37,212 nucleotides of DNA from Gracilariopsis chorda (GCA_003194525.1 NBIV01000434.1:1-37212), one strand, 5' to 3'. Counted from the stretch's first letter, positions 29,039 through 37,212 are shown. Made by a program: numbers and translations. Notes: generated by a model from the sequence alone, not told the origin.

Positions 29039-29374
29039 ATGTATGCGCCCTCTCCTGCGCATTCACCTCCGCACTCATTTGGTACTGTTGGACATGCTGT
29101 AATGGTGCGCAATGTGATCGGGTTACCGCGTGCGGCACTGAACGCTAGGATGATTGATCTCGATACATTGCCGATGTGGGTTTGTGCTTTTGCGAAGAGC
29201 ACGGCGGTGACGCAGCATGAGTTAAGTTGTGCCATGAAATTGGACTGGAGTGTGATGGAAGAGGTATTAGGTGTGGTGTTGAGAGCATGTGGAGCAGCCG
29301 AAATGAGGATGTGCGCTGGAAGGATGATAGACGAATTTGCCGAGAAGAATGGTGTTGCTTGGGATAACGATTGA
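29039..29374 (+). CDS. 111-aa hypothetical ORF
   Basis: ATG 29039 opens a frame reading MVRNVIGLPRAALNARMIDL after a short Pro-rich start. It continues DTLPMWVCAFAKSTAVTQHE and LDWSVMEEVLGVVLRACGAA to a stop at 29374. It has the composition of a small helical soluble protein, and minus-strand frames across it look random. I recognise no family and cannot say whether it is complete. It ends about 240 bp upstream of the first phosphomannomutase relic. Confidence 0.3.
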   Translation: MYAPSPAHSPPHSFGTVGHAVMVRNVIGLPRAALNARMIDLDTLPMWVCAFAKSTAVTQHELSCAMKLDWSVMEEVLGVVLRACGAAEMRMCAGRMIDEFAEKNGVAWDND

Positions 29375-29614
29375 GATACATGTGGCTCGGGGAAGAGAAC
29401 GACGGGTTGGAATGGGTTGGACGGAAGGTGATGCATGAGACTGAACCTCCACGCGACTTCTGTGAGTTTGGCAGTCAAACGAAGCTGAACGCAGCACAGC
29501 GAGCTTTCGCACTGCATTGTAACTTTCTGCGTCCCAACAAACGATTCGTGCGATAAATAAATAGGTACAATAAATAGGCGCACAACGTTCTTCGTTGCCA
29601 ACCTTCTTATGTAC

Positions 29615-30165
29615 TAGTGCATTCAACCATGTCATCGCTTTGTTCCATGTCGATGCAATCTCACGTGCATTCAGTTTTGCGTTTCCTGCTCCTTCCTTTC
29701 AGCAAAGTGCACACGCGCTAACCAATTGTTCACCTCTTGCTCACCCCACTTGCGCAAAAAACGTTATCATCGCCATAGTCGCTGCCTCCTATCTCTGCAA
29801 ACACAAGGAGCAGCTCGGCGAAAATGTTTGCTCCGAGAATGGCTTGGTGGCCTATCGCGCCAACGAGCTCATAGCCGACCCCAGCATCACCGCCCATTTG
29901 GGAGAGAAGCGTTTACAAAAGCTTGTCAATTACTGTTTATGTTACATCTCCGCGCTCAGTATTCCCGTCAAGCGGGCTACTTTCATCGTCGTTGAGGAAG
30001 CGCATGTTGAACATTTCGCCTATTGGCACCAATTGCACTCACAAGGAACGTTGCCAGTTCAAGGAGTACGATGACAAGCACAATATCCGAGAACACTTTG
30101 TCATCGCCTTGAAGGACAACTTCTGCGATTACGCTCTCACGCTTTCCATCGGTGCACAAATATAA
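29615..30165 (+). pseudogene. PMM: phosphomannomutase, decayed copy 1
   Basis: The frame from 29615 reads AFNHVIALFHVDAISRAF where the enzyme should have [12 protein letters not shown]. The nucleophile Asp is now His and the G-T pair is A-I. It then reads [40 protein letters not shown] and [20 protein letters not shown], the standard eukaryotic PMM order. After a shift near 29990 come [19 protein letters not shown] and, after another, EYDDKHNIREHFVIALKDNF. The sequence stops at LTLSIGAQI, so the ISFDVFP-to-GGNDxEI end is missing. No ATG precedes the first motif. PMM converts mannose-6-P to mannose-1-P for GDP-mannose synthesis in the cytosol. Loss of the catalytic Asp, two shifts and truncation make this a pseudogene, older than the copy at 35873-36705. 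Confidence 0.9.
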
Positions 30166-30402
30166 TTTGCAATCAAGTGGCAAGGCGCCACAACATAATT
30201 GCATCGTATCACTCCCATGCTGGTTACGCATGTTGGCGCTAAGTGGTATTCACGTCCAAACGCAGCGTAGTCATCAGCAATACGAACATCCTTTTCTACC
30301 CATTGTAATCGACCCAGTTTGCACTATTTCATTTCAGCACCAAACGTTCACCTCGCTGCTTTTCGCACATATCCTCTGCAGTACAAGCCCCCCGCATAAC
30401 GT

Positions 30403-30792
30403 ATGAATGAATATCAAATGGTACCTCTAAATAAGATTGAACACTTTGCTGTACATTGCCACAGTTATTATCCCCTCCAAGTATCGTACTTCAAGAGCAC
30501 TCTGCACGCCACATTACTACATCTTCTATGGAACAAATACTGCGCAAGAGCGCTATCTACATCCCCTCTGGTACAAAGCAACGACCATGTCGTGCAACAG
30601 CTCACTGATATCTCTAACAAGCCCAAAGAAACAGAAAAGCAAATGGAGAAAGGGAATCCGCACGGTCGAGGAGGGTACTACTTGTCAGACAACAAAATGC
30701 TTGCTGACAAAGGTGCAGGTCACTTGGATCAAATATCTGAAGATGCTCAAAAGTGCTGCGGCAAACATATGCAATCCATAATGTCCATGTAA
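30403..30792 (+). CDS. 129-aa hypothetical ORF
   Basis: An open frame from MNEYQMVPLNKIEHFAVHCH to QSIMSM with a Lys/Gln-rich middle (KPKETEKQMEKGNPHGRGG). A second plus frame is also open here, so this may be chance. No family resemblance, membrane segment or repeat. It is reported because it is the only reading in the stretch between the PMM relic and the Nar1 relic. Confidence 0.2.
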   Translation: MNEYQMVPLNKIEHFAVHCHSYYPLQVSYFKSTLHATLLHLLWNKYCARALSTSPLVQSNDHVVQQLTDISNKPKETEKQMEKGNPHGRGGYYLSDNKMLADKGAGHLDQISEDAQKCCGKHMQSIMSM

Positions 30793-31645
30793 ATTAAGAA
30801 TGCGATGTTCAGTCCTTCACAAATGCAGAACGGACTACACTTGGTACTCGGAAGCGAAGTAGCTAACGATAAGTCGTAAATCGTCCAACAGCACTGTATA
30901 TTGTGTTACACGGAACAAGGGACTCTTCATTCACTGCGTTGTATATTACACACCACTCAGTCAGATAGTCTGTCATAACGTCGAATCAGTCCCCAAAACA
31001 AAGGCCGTCTCTTGTATGAGAAGGCTAGCGGTCTCAGTATCTTTCGGTTTAAATGTGAAATCGGAGGAACTTCTCGGTACCGGGAGAGTGAGCCAATTCC
31101 ACTCGTTTGACTTGACTGAATTGGCATTCGAAGCGGTTTCAATCCATCCGAGTTGGTCAACTCGTTTACCATTGCGTTGTATAGTTCTCTAACTCCTGAA
31201 ACTGCAAGCGGAATGGGAACCTCAGGGTTGTTGTGGAAAACGGAATTTACATTCTTCAAATGGTTATCTGCTTGAAGTTTCCAACTTCGCAAGTCGCCCT
31301 TTGAATCCTCTGGGATTGAGATTTGCCCACCTCCGTTTGTACAGCCTCCAGGGCATGCCATCAACTCGATGTAATTGTACTTGTATTGTCCTTGCCGCAC
31401 CTTTCGCAAGATTGTCTGCAAACAACGGAATCAATATGCAGTAGCAAAGGTCGACGATTCTCCATCTTTGTTTGACACGGTGGCTGTACGCAGATCACCG
31501 CATCTACTTGCTTTTTCTGTAATGATACTACCTCTTGGCAATTCAATTCCAAACAATTCTCTTGATGCTACTCGTAAAACAAACTCTGCATACCCCCCGG
31601 AACTGCTCCTGACGTTGACCCCAAACTCATGCGAACCTGTAGATG

Positions 31646-31655
31646 AATATCTTGA
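31646..31655 (+). repeat. target-site duplication, left copy
   Basis: AATATCTTGA, identical to 32530-32539, flanks the 874-bp insertion. It encodes part of the interrupted Nar1 reading on the minus strand (SRY). Confidence 0.8.
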
Positions 31656-32529
31656 TGGACCCGGGAGGTCGTTAAACTCGTCCAGGCGATCGGCGGACTG
31701 ATCGCCTCCACGGACCCCGGATGTCCGTAAAATCGCCCCGGCAATCGGCGCACCGACAGCCCGAAGACCTGGGCGGTAGTGTCGGAAAAAGACCCCCGCT
31801 TATCTGTGCGAAACAGAAGGGACGAGGCACGTGCAACACTGCGGATCTTACCAACCTTTCCCTAACTTTTCCCAGAAGGATCATGGAGGTTCCCACGGAA
31901 ACTCTGGCGGGATCGCAATGGGTCTCCAACGGAGACCAGGGATTTTAGGAAGCGACAACACCGCCTGTACAAGGATCTGAATGGTTTTACAGGGTTTTTC
32001 TGGACTTACGCTGAGATCTACAGCACACACGGGCCCCAACCCGATCTTACCGCCCTTTATCGCCAAGGGAAAAGAGAAAAGGGAGAGCAAGATGTCACCA
32101 GATCTTCTGGGTGGCGCGAACGTGGTACATGGAATCCGCCTTGTCGTGGTGTACCCCTTACCTGGCGTTCTCTCGAGTTGAGGAAGGATTAGCAGAGCAA
32201 AGTCTGGAAGAGGCGAAACGCGCCAGAACGAAATGGATTATATATTCGGGTCTCCCTGCAGAAGTTTTGTACCATTCTACTACGTCTTGGAATACTAGTT
32301 AGTGAGCGTAACACGGCTGCAGCAGGGTGGGAGCAAGCAACAGCCATCAACAATATTTTAAGTCGGGAGTTAAAGGCTGGTGTAACGGGGTAGAGAGAAC
32401 TTGTCATTCACGAGGAGTAGCTAGCGGTTAACCTTAGTTGTTGAGAGATTGAGAAGGAATTATGATAAGCTCTACCACAGCGTCGCAATTAGACAATGTG
32501 CGCCCATAAAGAAGAAGAAGAATAATAAT
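31656..32529 (+). mobile_element. 874-bp insertion in Nar1 with 10-bp target duplication
   Basis: The decamer AATATCTTGA occurs at both edges, 31646-31655 and 32530-32539. Removing the stretch plus one copy rejoins the Nar1 minus-strand frame exactly (…KQSELGSRYSSTGSHEF…), so the insertion site is defined by sequence. The element starts TGGACCCGGGAGGTCGTTAA and ends in (AAG)n(AAT)n at 32511-32529. A simple-sequence 3' tail with a 10-bp duplication points to a LINE-mobilised (LINE fragment or SINE-like) insertion in plus orientation. It carries only short ORFs. One reading (LRILPTFP, ERNTAAAGWEQATAINNILS) hints at former coding but matches nothing I know. No LTR, terminal inverted repeat or reverse-transcriptase motif is seen. 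Confidence 0.82.
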
Positions 32530-32539
32530 AATATCTTGA
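32530..32539 (+). repeat. target-site duplication, right copy
   Basis: AATATCTTGA directly follows the AAG/AAT tail of the insertion. The exact left edge is ambiguous by one or two bases because the tail itself ends in AAT. Confidence 0.8.
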
Positions 32540-33537
32540 CCCTAATTCACTTTGTTTTGCCGAAATTAGGTCACGTCGATTCTCTTTGATTAAGTCCAGT
32601 AGTTCCCCTGTGGCTATCACACAATCTGTATCTTTCTGAATGCTTCCGTCGCTTTGGTTACGCACAAACCCGGGTCGGCTGGCCTCAATCTTTTTGTCAT
32701 GGCACGGCATCACTGCGCACACCCGGATAGGCTTTCTATCACCTGAAGGGCGGAGATGAGATGCCATGAACCCCAGTATTTCTCGAGGAGGTCAAATGGA
32801 CGATATGCAGCCCAATAAAAAGTCCTTCTGTGTGTTCTCCGCATAAGTCACCCATCCAGGACACGCTGACGTTATGGTAAGTTTCTCTTTAGCTCTGTAT
32901 CGCTGGATAAACTGGGTGGCAGCTTCAAGTAAATAAAGCTGACGCGGAAGAGAAAGATCAATTACAATGTCTATCCCGTGTCGCATTGGGAAGAACGTAG
33001 CAAGTTTTGTGGCTGTTTGTGTCATTTGCAAGCCAAAGTGAACAGCGATCGACGCAACAGATTGTTGCGACAGAGCTACGATTGAGAACCTTTCTGACTT
33101 TGACGCCGCGTCCTGCGTTGCAAAGCTCCGATATTCATCCAGACTTGCAGTAGATAATAGCATGCCAAGCAATCACTTACTGTGACTCTGGCTTTCGTCG
33201 AACCAGAAACAAACAGAAACAGGAGTTTCCATTGGCACAATTGGAGTCAGAACAGAGCCCGCCAGTTCTTCCCCAACCTTGACAACGGCGGTCGGTCCTT
33301 TTGCTGACGGCTGAGCCCCTCCTTCTAAAGGAAGAATGCAAGCAGCAGATGGAGCCAAGAAATCGTTCACATGCACATCGCCGCTATTTCGGCCCTGCCC
33401 AATAACTCACCCCTTTTTGAATCTCGAAAAGGCCAAGAGAGTCAGGGCCTTTGCCACGAGCATTCAAAACGCCACACAACCCGACGCTGCCGCCGTTCAG
33501 CATCCGCGACGTCTGTGCACCGGCACACAGCCTAATC

Positions 33538-35055
33538 ATGAGCGTCACTGCACCGCCGCCGCTGCACAGCTCCGACTCGCCGCCTCCATCACCCTCAGCG
33601 TCGCCGCAATCTCTCGTTCTTTCCGACCTGAACATCCCATCGCCCTCATTTAGTGTTCCCCCTTCCCTCCACGCTTTTGCCGACCTCTCGCCCGACTCTC
33701 TTGACGAGCCCTTTGCCACCGCCGTTCGCACTAACGGCGCCCCCAACGGTGAGCTCGACCTTTTGCCATGCACTCTTGATCAGTATCTCCAGCTGTCTGA
33801 ATATACCTCTGCAAAATACGAGCTCATAGACAATCACCTCTTCTTTAAACGCGACTTGGATGATCCCCAGGCCGGGCTAATCCGTCAAAGTCTTTCGTAC
33901 AAGCTTCGCCAGCTCCACGCAAACGGCCGTGCCCACATCTGTGTCAACGAGGTGGGGAATGTTCACCTTCCTGGTGCTTCGTCCTCTTCGTCGCCCCTCG
34001 CCGCGCGTACCGCTTCGTCGTCCAACAACCGGCTCGCACCTTCTGCCTCCTCATCCGTTCTCGTGCCCGACATCACCATTACGCCCTACAGCCCTCGCCA
34101 ATCACCGCACCGTCGCTCACCGCGATCAGCCGCCTTTGTTGCCTCGTACACGAGGCAAACCCCGCTCATGCACATCGAGATCACAAGCCAGCAGAGCTCT
34201 CGTCGCACCGATTACACCACAAAGTGGGTCAAATATGCACAGGCAGGAGTCGACGAATACGTCATTATTGACCTTGACAAGCTGCACGCCCCGCGCCCGG
34301 GATCAAGTGCATCGCCTTTGTGGAGACCGTGTGTTGTTGTTGGCAAACAGAATGGCCCAGGCCCGTTTCGGACCACTGGATATCCAACCACAACAGGGAA
34401 CGCCGCACCGAGGCGCTCCCGTCGAATAGCAGCGCAGTCAACCTCACAACCCCAAGCTGGATATCACTGGCAAATCTTTGAGGGCAACACCCCAATTGAT
34501 TGCACCTATTTCAGGGAACTGGGTCTCACACCCGATTCTTTGCTTGGGATTGGAAAAGTAGAACAATTACAGGCTGAAGACCAACAGCAGAACGCACTCA
34601 GATTGGAAAGGGAAGCAGCACAGAGAAGGGCAGCTGAGCAGCGCGCGCGACGCAACAGCGAGGAGAAGAAAGCAGCTGAGCAGCGCGCGCGACGCAACAG
34701 CGAAGAGAAGAGAGCAGCTGAGCAGCGCGCGCGACGCAACAGCGAAGAGAAGAGAGCAGCTGAGCAGCGCGCGCGACGCAACAGCGAAGAAAGAAGGGCC
34801 TCAGAGAGTAGGGCAGACAAGGCGGAACGGGAACTGCAAGTTATGAGAGAGAAATTAGCAATGGCGCTAGAACAAAACAACACACGTGAGATTCGTAAGC
34901 GATCACGTCCGTCGTCGATATCATCACATGATTCTGAAGAGAGGACCCAGGACGGTCGTGTTCAGAATAACAAGCCGAGATGTCCGAAACGTGGATGCAA
35001 AGCCAAACCTAACCGTCACAAAGCTCGTTCGACGAACCAAGAAAACAAATCTTAA
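33538..35055 (+). CDS. Uma2-like PD-(D/E)XK nuclease-fold protein, intact
   Basis: I start at ATG 33538 (MSVTAPPPLHSSDSPPPSPS), giving 505 aa; the in-frame ATG at 33451 would overlap the divergent promoter. Residues 1-70 are Pro/Ser-rich. A Uma2/DUF820-type domain follows (about 85-260): DQYLQLSEYTSAKYELIDNH, then VPDITITP (Asp178), HIEITS (Glu214), RRTDYTTKWVKYAQAGVDEY and VIIDLDK. The PD…E…(D)xxxK…Y..AGV.EY.(I)ID order is the Uma2 family signature, with Lys229 or Lys232 as the catalytic candidate. A Ser-rich insert separates the first two acidic residues. Residues 365-470 form a long charged coiled coil containing four 14-residue repeats. The C-terminus is basic. Uma2 proteins are mostly bacterial and poorly understood, and are assumed to be DNA nucleases or their derivatives. 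The ORF is intact, and a dead copy lies at 2060-2665. Confidence 0.85.
   Translation: MSVTAPPPLHSSDSPPPSPSASPQSLVLSDLNIPSPSFSVPPSLHAFADLSPDSLDEPFATAVRTNGAPNGELDLLPCTLDQYLQLSEYTSAKYELIDNHLFFKRDLDDPQAGLIRQSLSYKLRQLHANGRAHICVNEVGNVHLPGASSSSSPLAARTASSSNNRLAPSASSSVLVPDITITPYSPRQSPHRRSPRSAAFVASYTRQTPLMHIEITSQQSSRRTDYTTKWVKYAQAGVDEYVIIDLDKLHAPRPGSSASPLWRPCVVVGKQNGPGPFRTTGYPTTTGNAAPRRSRRIAAQSTSQPQAGYHWQIFEGNTPIDCTYFRELGLTPDSLLGIGKVEQLQAEDQQQNALRLEREAAQRRAAEQRARRNSEEKKAAEQRARRNSEEKRAAEQRARRNSEEKRAAEQRARRNSEERRASESRADKAERELQVMREKLAMALEQNNTREIRKRSRPSSISSHDSEERTQDGRVQNNKPRCPKRGCKAKPNRHKARSTNQENKS
34630..34797 (+). repeat. four 42-bp tandem repeats in the coiled coil
   Basis: Four consecutive copies of the 14-codon unit AAEQRARRNSEEK(K/R), almost identical at the DNA level, lie inside the Uma2-like gene. 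14 residues equal two heptads, so copy-number change would lengthen the coiled coil without breaking its register. The last copy ends EERR and passes into the non-repeated ASESRADKAER. Confidence 0.95.
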
Positions 35056-35059
35056 GTAC

Positions 35060-35868
35060 GTCTGGTGTCTTTCCTTAGCTGTGCTCGACGGAGCAGGATG
35101 CGTAAATAACCGCATTTGCGAGTATGGTAGATTCGATTGCCAAGGTTGCTGTGGTAAGCGATGCGTGCAACTTTGTTGATCTCCGTAAAACAGTCATCAC
35201 CACCTTGTGCACGGCCCGTGCGCGCAGTGCGCAACCCAAACCTCGCGGTGAACGAGGTGGCGGTAGCCGCAAACCAGTTACAGACGTTGTTTAAAGCGTT
35301 GTTCGACGTTGCTGCGCGATGTAAGATCTGTTTGGGCCGTGCGTGGGTTCCCGTGATCGATGCGCTCGATCACCCCGACGCGCTGAACGGAAAGAGATCG
35401 GCAAGCAGAGATAGAGATACAAAGGCTTTTGCTTCCAGTGCCATAGGGCTGGAGGACGACGGCTGGTGCCTTTAAAGCTAGGGGTGAGAGGAGAGCGTTT
35501 TGCAGTGCATAGAGAAGGAGGAACGCAAAGAGTGGGCCTGTGACCATGTTGGCAGAGCTTGGTTGTTGCGATGCGACACAGGTCTGCGACAGGCCAAGCA
35601 CCACGCTCCCACAATCCGTGTTCGACCCAATCTGCCGGCCCCTCTTCTGCAATAAATGTTCGCCCAGCATGCTCGGTAATTGTATTCTCTGGAGGCACAA
35701 CAGCTACTGATGGCGCCGTACAAGTTCGTTTACCAAAGCTCACCTACTCTGCAATGCTCTACTTGTCATTTCCCGGAGTATGCAAATGCGACTCCTAGCG
35801 CAATGAAGAGTGAGGGTTACAACTCCAGCAACAGGCACAACAGGCAGCCTTCTGCAGCCAGGATGCGA
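35060..35868. other. no assigned gene
   Basis: The minus-strand frame 35743-35291 has a smooth opening (SVAVVPPENTITEHAGRTFI, AEEGPADWVEHGLWERGAWP) that may be a coding fragment, then becomes Arg/Ser-rich and random-looking. An overlapping minus frame and two plus frames are also open. I recognise no family. It lies between the 3' end of the Uma2-like gene and the 3' end of the second phosphomannomutase relic. Confidence 0.25.
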
Positions 35869-35872
35869 TACG

Positions 35873-36705
35873 CTACGATAAGAACAGGTCGCGGCAAATG
35901 TGCATAGTTTCTTCCGGGTTGTTAACACTATGCCCAACTGTTCTAGGCGACTCATATATCTCATAGTCATTACCGCCTTCGTAAGTGTTATCGCCAAAAA
36001 AGTGGATCTCCTTAATATGATCCACAAACTGCAATGCATACGTCTTGTCCCATCCATTCGGGAAGACGTCAAATGATATTTGTCCACCGATGGAAAAGGT
36101 GAGACCGTAATCCCAGAAGGTCTCTTTCAAGGCGATGACAAAGTTTTCCCGGATATTCTCCTTCTCATCTTACTGTTCGAACTCGCAACGTTCCTCCTGA
36201 CTGCAATTCCTGCCAATAGGCGAGATGTTCAGCATGCCCTTTCTAAACTCGATGAAAGTACGCGCTTGGCGGGAATATTGAGCGCTGAAATATATCGCAA
36301 ACAGTAATTGATAAGCTTCTGTAAACGTTTCTCTCCCAGATGGGCGGTGATACTGGCCTCAGCGAGGAGCTCCCTGCCGCGATAGGCCACCAAGCCATTC
36401 TCGGAGAAGGTGTAATCGAACATATCCAACACATTCTCGCGCCGAGTTGCTCTTTCTGTTTGCGGAGATCGGATCCGCCGACGATGGCGATGATAACGTT
36501 GTTGCGCAACTCGGCAAGGAATCGATCATTTGCTTGGTGGCGGTCTGCAGTAGAGTAGAGTAGGAATCGGGTGAGACGTTGGTCAGCGCATGTGCACGTT
36601 GCTGAAACGCAGGGAGACGGACTTACCAAGCGGGGAGCAGTGAGGGTACCATCGACATCGAACAAAGCGATGACATCCGGAGAACGCTTTGTCGTTTGGA
36701 TCCAT
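35873..36705 (-). pseudogene. PMM: phosphomannomutase, decayed copy 2 (with intron)
   Basis: The minus strand from ATG 36705 gives MDPNDKAFS. One base out of frame it continues [16 protein letters not shown] (nucleophile Asp intact). An 82-nt intron follows (GTAAGT at 36626-36621, CAG ending at 36545), then TATKQMID, and after one missing base [20 protein letters not shown]. Two extra bases near 36440 shift the frame to [21 protein letters not shown] lost base near 36270 shifts it again, to [20 protein letters not shown] replaces the Tyr codon after EFEQ (about 36170). The end is complete: [40 protein letters not shown] and the stop at 35873. All catalytic and substrate motifs remain readable, so decay is recent. 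The retained intron shows it came from a DNA-level duplication, not a retrocopy. Confidence 0.92.
36545..36626 (-). other. intron of the phosphomannomutase relic
   Basis: An 82-nt intron with GTAAGT donor and a pyrimidine-rich acceptor ending CTGCAG. It splits the codons after DGTLTAPRL. In decayed copy 1 the same interval (29665-29765) shares only the acceptor-proximal half, so the intron has largely eroded there. Confidence 0.75.
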
Positions 36706-36940
36706 GATAGGAGAAGAAGTTTGGTAATGAAGGAAGAGAGGAAGAGAGTAAGTTAGGTAGGTTAGGGCGGCAGGCACACCGCCAGAGCGAAGGGCGTTAC
36801 AGTGTGCGATGGCTATTTAGGTTGTGCGGAGAGAGCAAGAACCAATTGATTTCACTCTGTGCTAATTGAGCGCTCAAAAGGAGTGCACACACGAGCGGTG
36901 GCATGCGTGTGTACCATTTAAGGCACGAGGGATTTGTGTG

Positions 36941-36979
36941 GTCATAGTCAAAACGACTAGGCCACATGTCCGGTGTGAA
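36941..36979 (-). repeat. 39-bp dispersed repeat, partner of 24243
   Basis: Reverse complement of 24243-24281 with no mismatch. It lies about 240 bp upstream of the start of the phosphomannomutase relic, in the promoter-like position. Confidence 0.85.
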
Positions 36980-37050
36980 GTTCACATATCAGCCACCACA
37001 TTGTGCACCGCTGTTGTGTACAGCCAGCGGCCAGGAGAGAAAGCGTACGA

Positions 37051-37066
37051 GCACGCGCGCGCGTGC
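37051..37066. repeat. 16-bp GC-alternating palindrome
   Basis: GCACGCGCGCGCGTGC is self-complementary and alternates purine and pyrimidine, the kind of sequence that favours left-handed Z-DNA. Its role here is unknown. Confidence 0.6.
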
Positions 37067-37212
37067 GGGTGAGACGAAAGCTCGCGATCCCCTCCGGACG
37101 GTCGCAACTTATTTTATTTGGTTATCTTACGTGGTATTGCTGTTCGGCGTGTCAGAGCGCACAGATGAGAGAAAATCAGATAGCAGATGTGTGTGGTGTA
37201 TATGTGCGCTGT

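Larger units (their letters stand above)
30957..33376 (-). pseudogene. NAR1: Nar1/CIAO3 (Fe-only hydrogenase-like), broken
   Basis: The minus strand from ATG 33376 reads MHVNDFLAPSAACILPLEGG, the N-terminal Fe-S region of Nar1/CIAO3. After a one-base slip (33205-33224) it reads ARVTVSDCLAC. The third Cys of the CLACxxC motif is lost in a deletion at about 33160. Then come SVASIAVHFGLQ, TSACPGWVTYAE, VMPCHDKKIEASR and DTDCVIATGELLDLI. An 874-bp insertion follows (31656-32529). Beyond it are GGYAEFVLRVASRELFGIEL, a TGA at 31431-31433 where AYGF is expected, then YNYIELMACPGGCTNGGGQI and RYREVPPISHL. The order covers the whole protein, an essential component of cytosolic Fe-S protein assembly that works with the CIA targeting complex. 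A frameshift, a deletion, a nonsense codon and an insertion make it a pseudogene. There is no visible intron. It is divergent from the Uma2-like gene, 161 bp away. Confidence 0.93.
36710..37212. promoter_or_regulatory. upstream region of the phosphomannomutase relic
   Basis: Non-coding stretch upstream of ATG 36705 (minus). It holds the 39-bp repeat shared with 24243-24281, a CT-rich leader (minus-strand reading) at 36715-36770, and at 37051-37066 a perfect alternating palindrome. No gene is seen in the final 200 bases. Confidence 0.4.

Noticed and set aside
1..37212. CRISPR arrays, rRNA or tRNA genes, bacterial operons
   Set aside because: No regularly spaced short repeats, no cloverleaf or rRNA core sequence that I could recognise, and genes are widely spaced with introns. 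A tRNA scan was not possible here.

Overview
The window looks like gene-poor, repeat-rich nuclear DNA of a eukaryote. Three things support this: spliceosomal introns of 71-82 nt with GTAAGT donors, eukaryote-only gene families (eS12, phosphomannomutase, the CIA factor Nar1, a C-terminal COQ5 piece, a WD40 protein), and LTR, Tc1/mariner and polyadenylated-type insertions. There are no operons, bacterial ribosome-binding sites or rRNA/tRNA genes. A red alga or similar protist is my best guess, from compact genes, few introns and a family of Cys-rich secreted proteins. That placement is inference and was not tested.

The main character of the window is decay. Reading the frames by eye gives fragments or broken copies of at least nine recognisable genes. 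On the left (0-7 kb) are an APH-type kinase piece (-), an LSm2-like piece (-), a relic of a Uma2-type PD-(D/E)XK protein (+), a possible exosome Rrp4-like relic (+), ribosomal protein eS12 (-) and a tentative CHAT/caspase-like relic (-). The last abuts a truncated LTR-retrotransposon gag and leader (6.8-9.5 kb) and a Tc1/mariner DD34E relic (9.5-10.9 kb).

The middle (11-22 kb) holds an intact 430-aa protein (11105-12397), a frameshifted paralogue carrying seven 123-bp tandem repeats (14201-15752), a secreted Cys-rich protein (15610-16881), a basic nuclear-type protein (-), a decayed WD40 gene (18831-20749) and a two-exon Lys/Arg-rich coiled-coil gene (-). From 22.5 to 30.8 kb there is a COQ5 relic, an intact orphan 623-aa ORF (25746-27617), a 61-bp near-perfect palindrome and the first phosphomannomutase pseudogene. 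On the right (31-37 kb) is a Nar1/CIAO3 pseudogene split by an 874-bp insertion flanked by 10-bp direct repeats. Divergent from it is an intact 505-aa Uma2-like protein (33538-35055), followed by a second phosphomannomutase pseudogene (-) with a recognisable intron.

The best candidates for new biology are the nuclear Uma2-like PD-(D/E)XK family, with one intact and one dead copy here, and the unrecognised 430-aa family with its repeat-bearing paralogue. No single coordinated pathway is encoded. The housekeeping relics imply that working copies exist elsewhere in the genome. All homology calls were made by eye from motifs; no database search was run.
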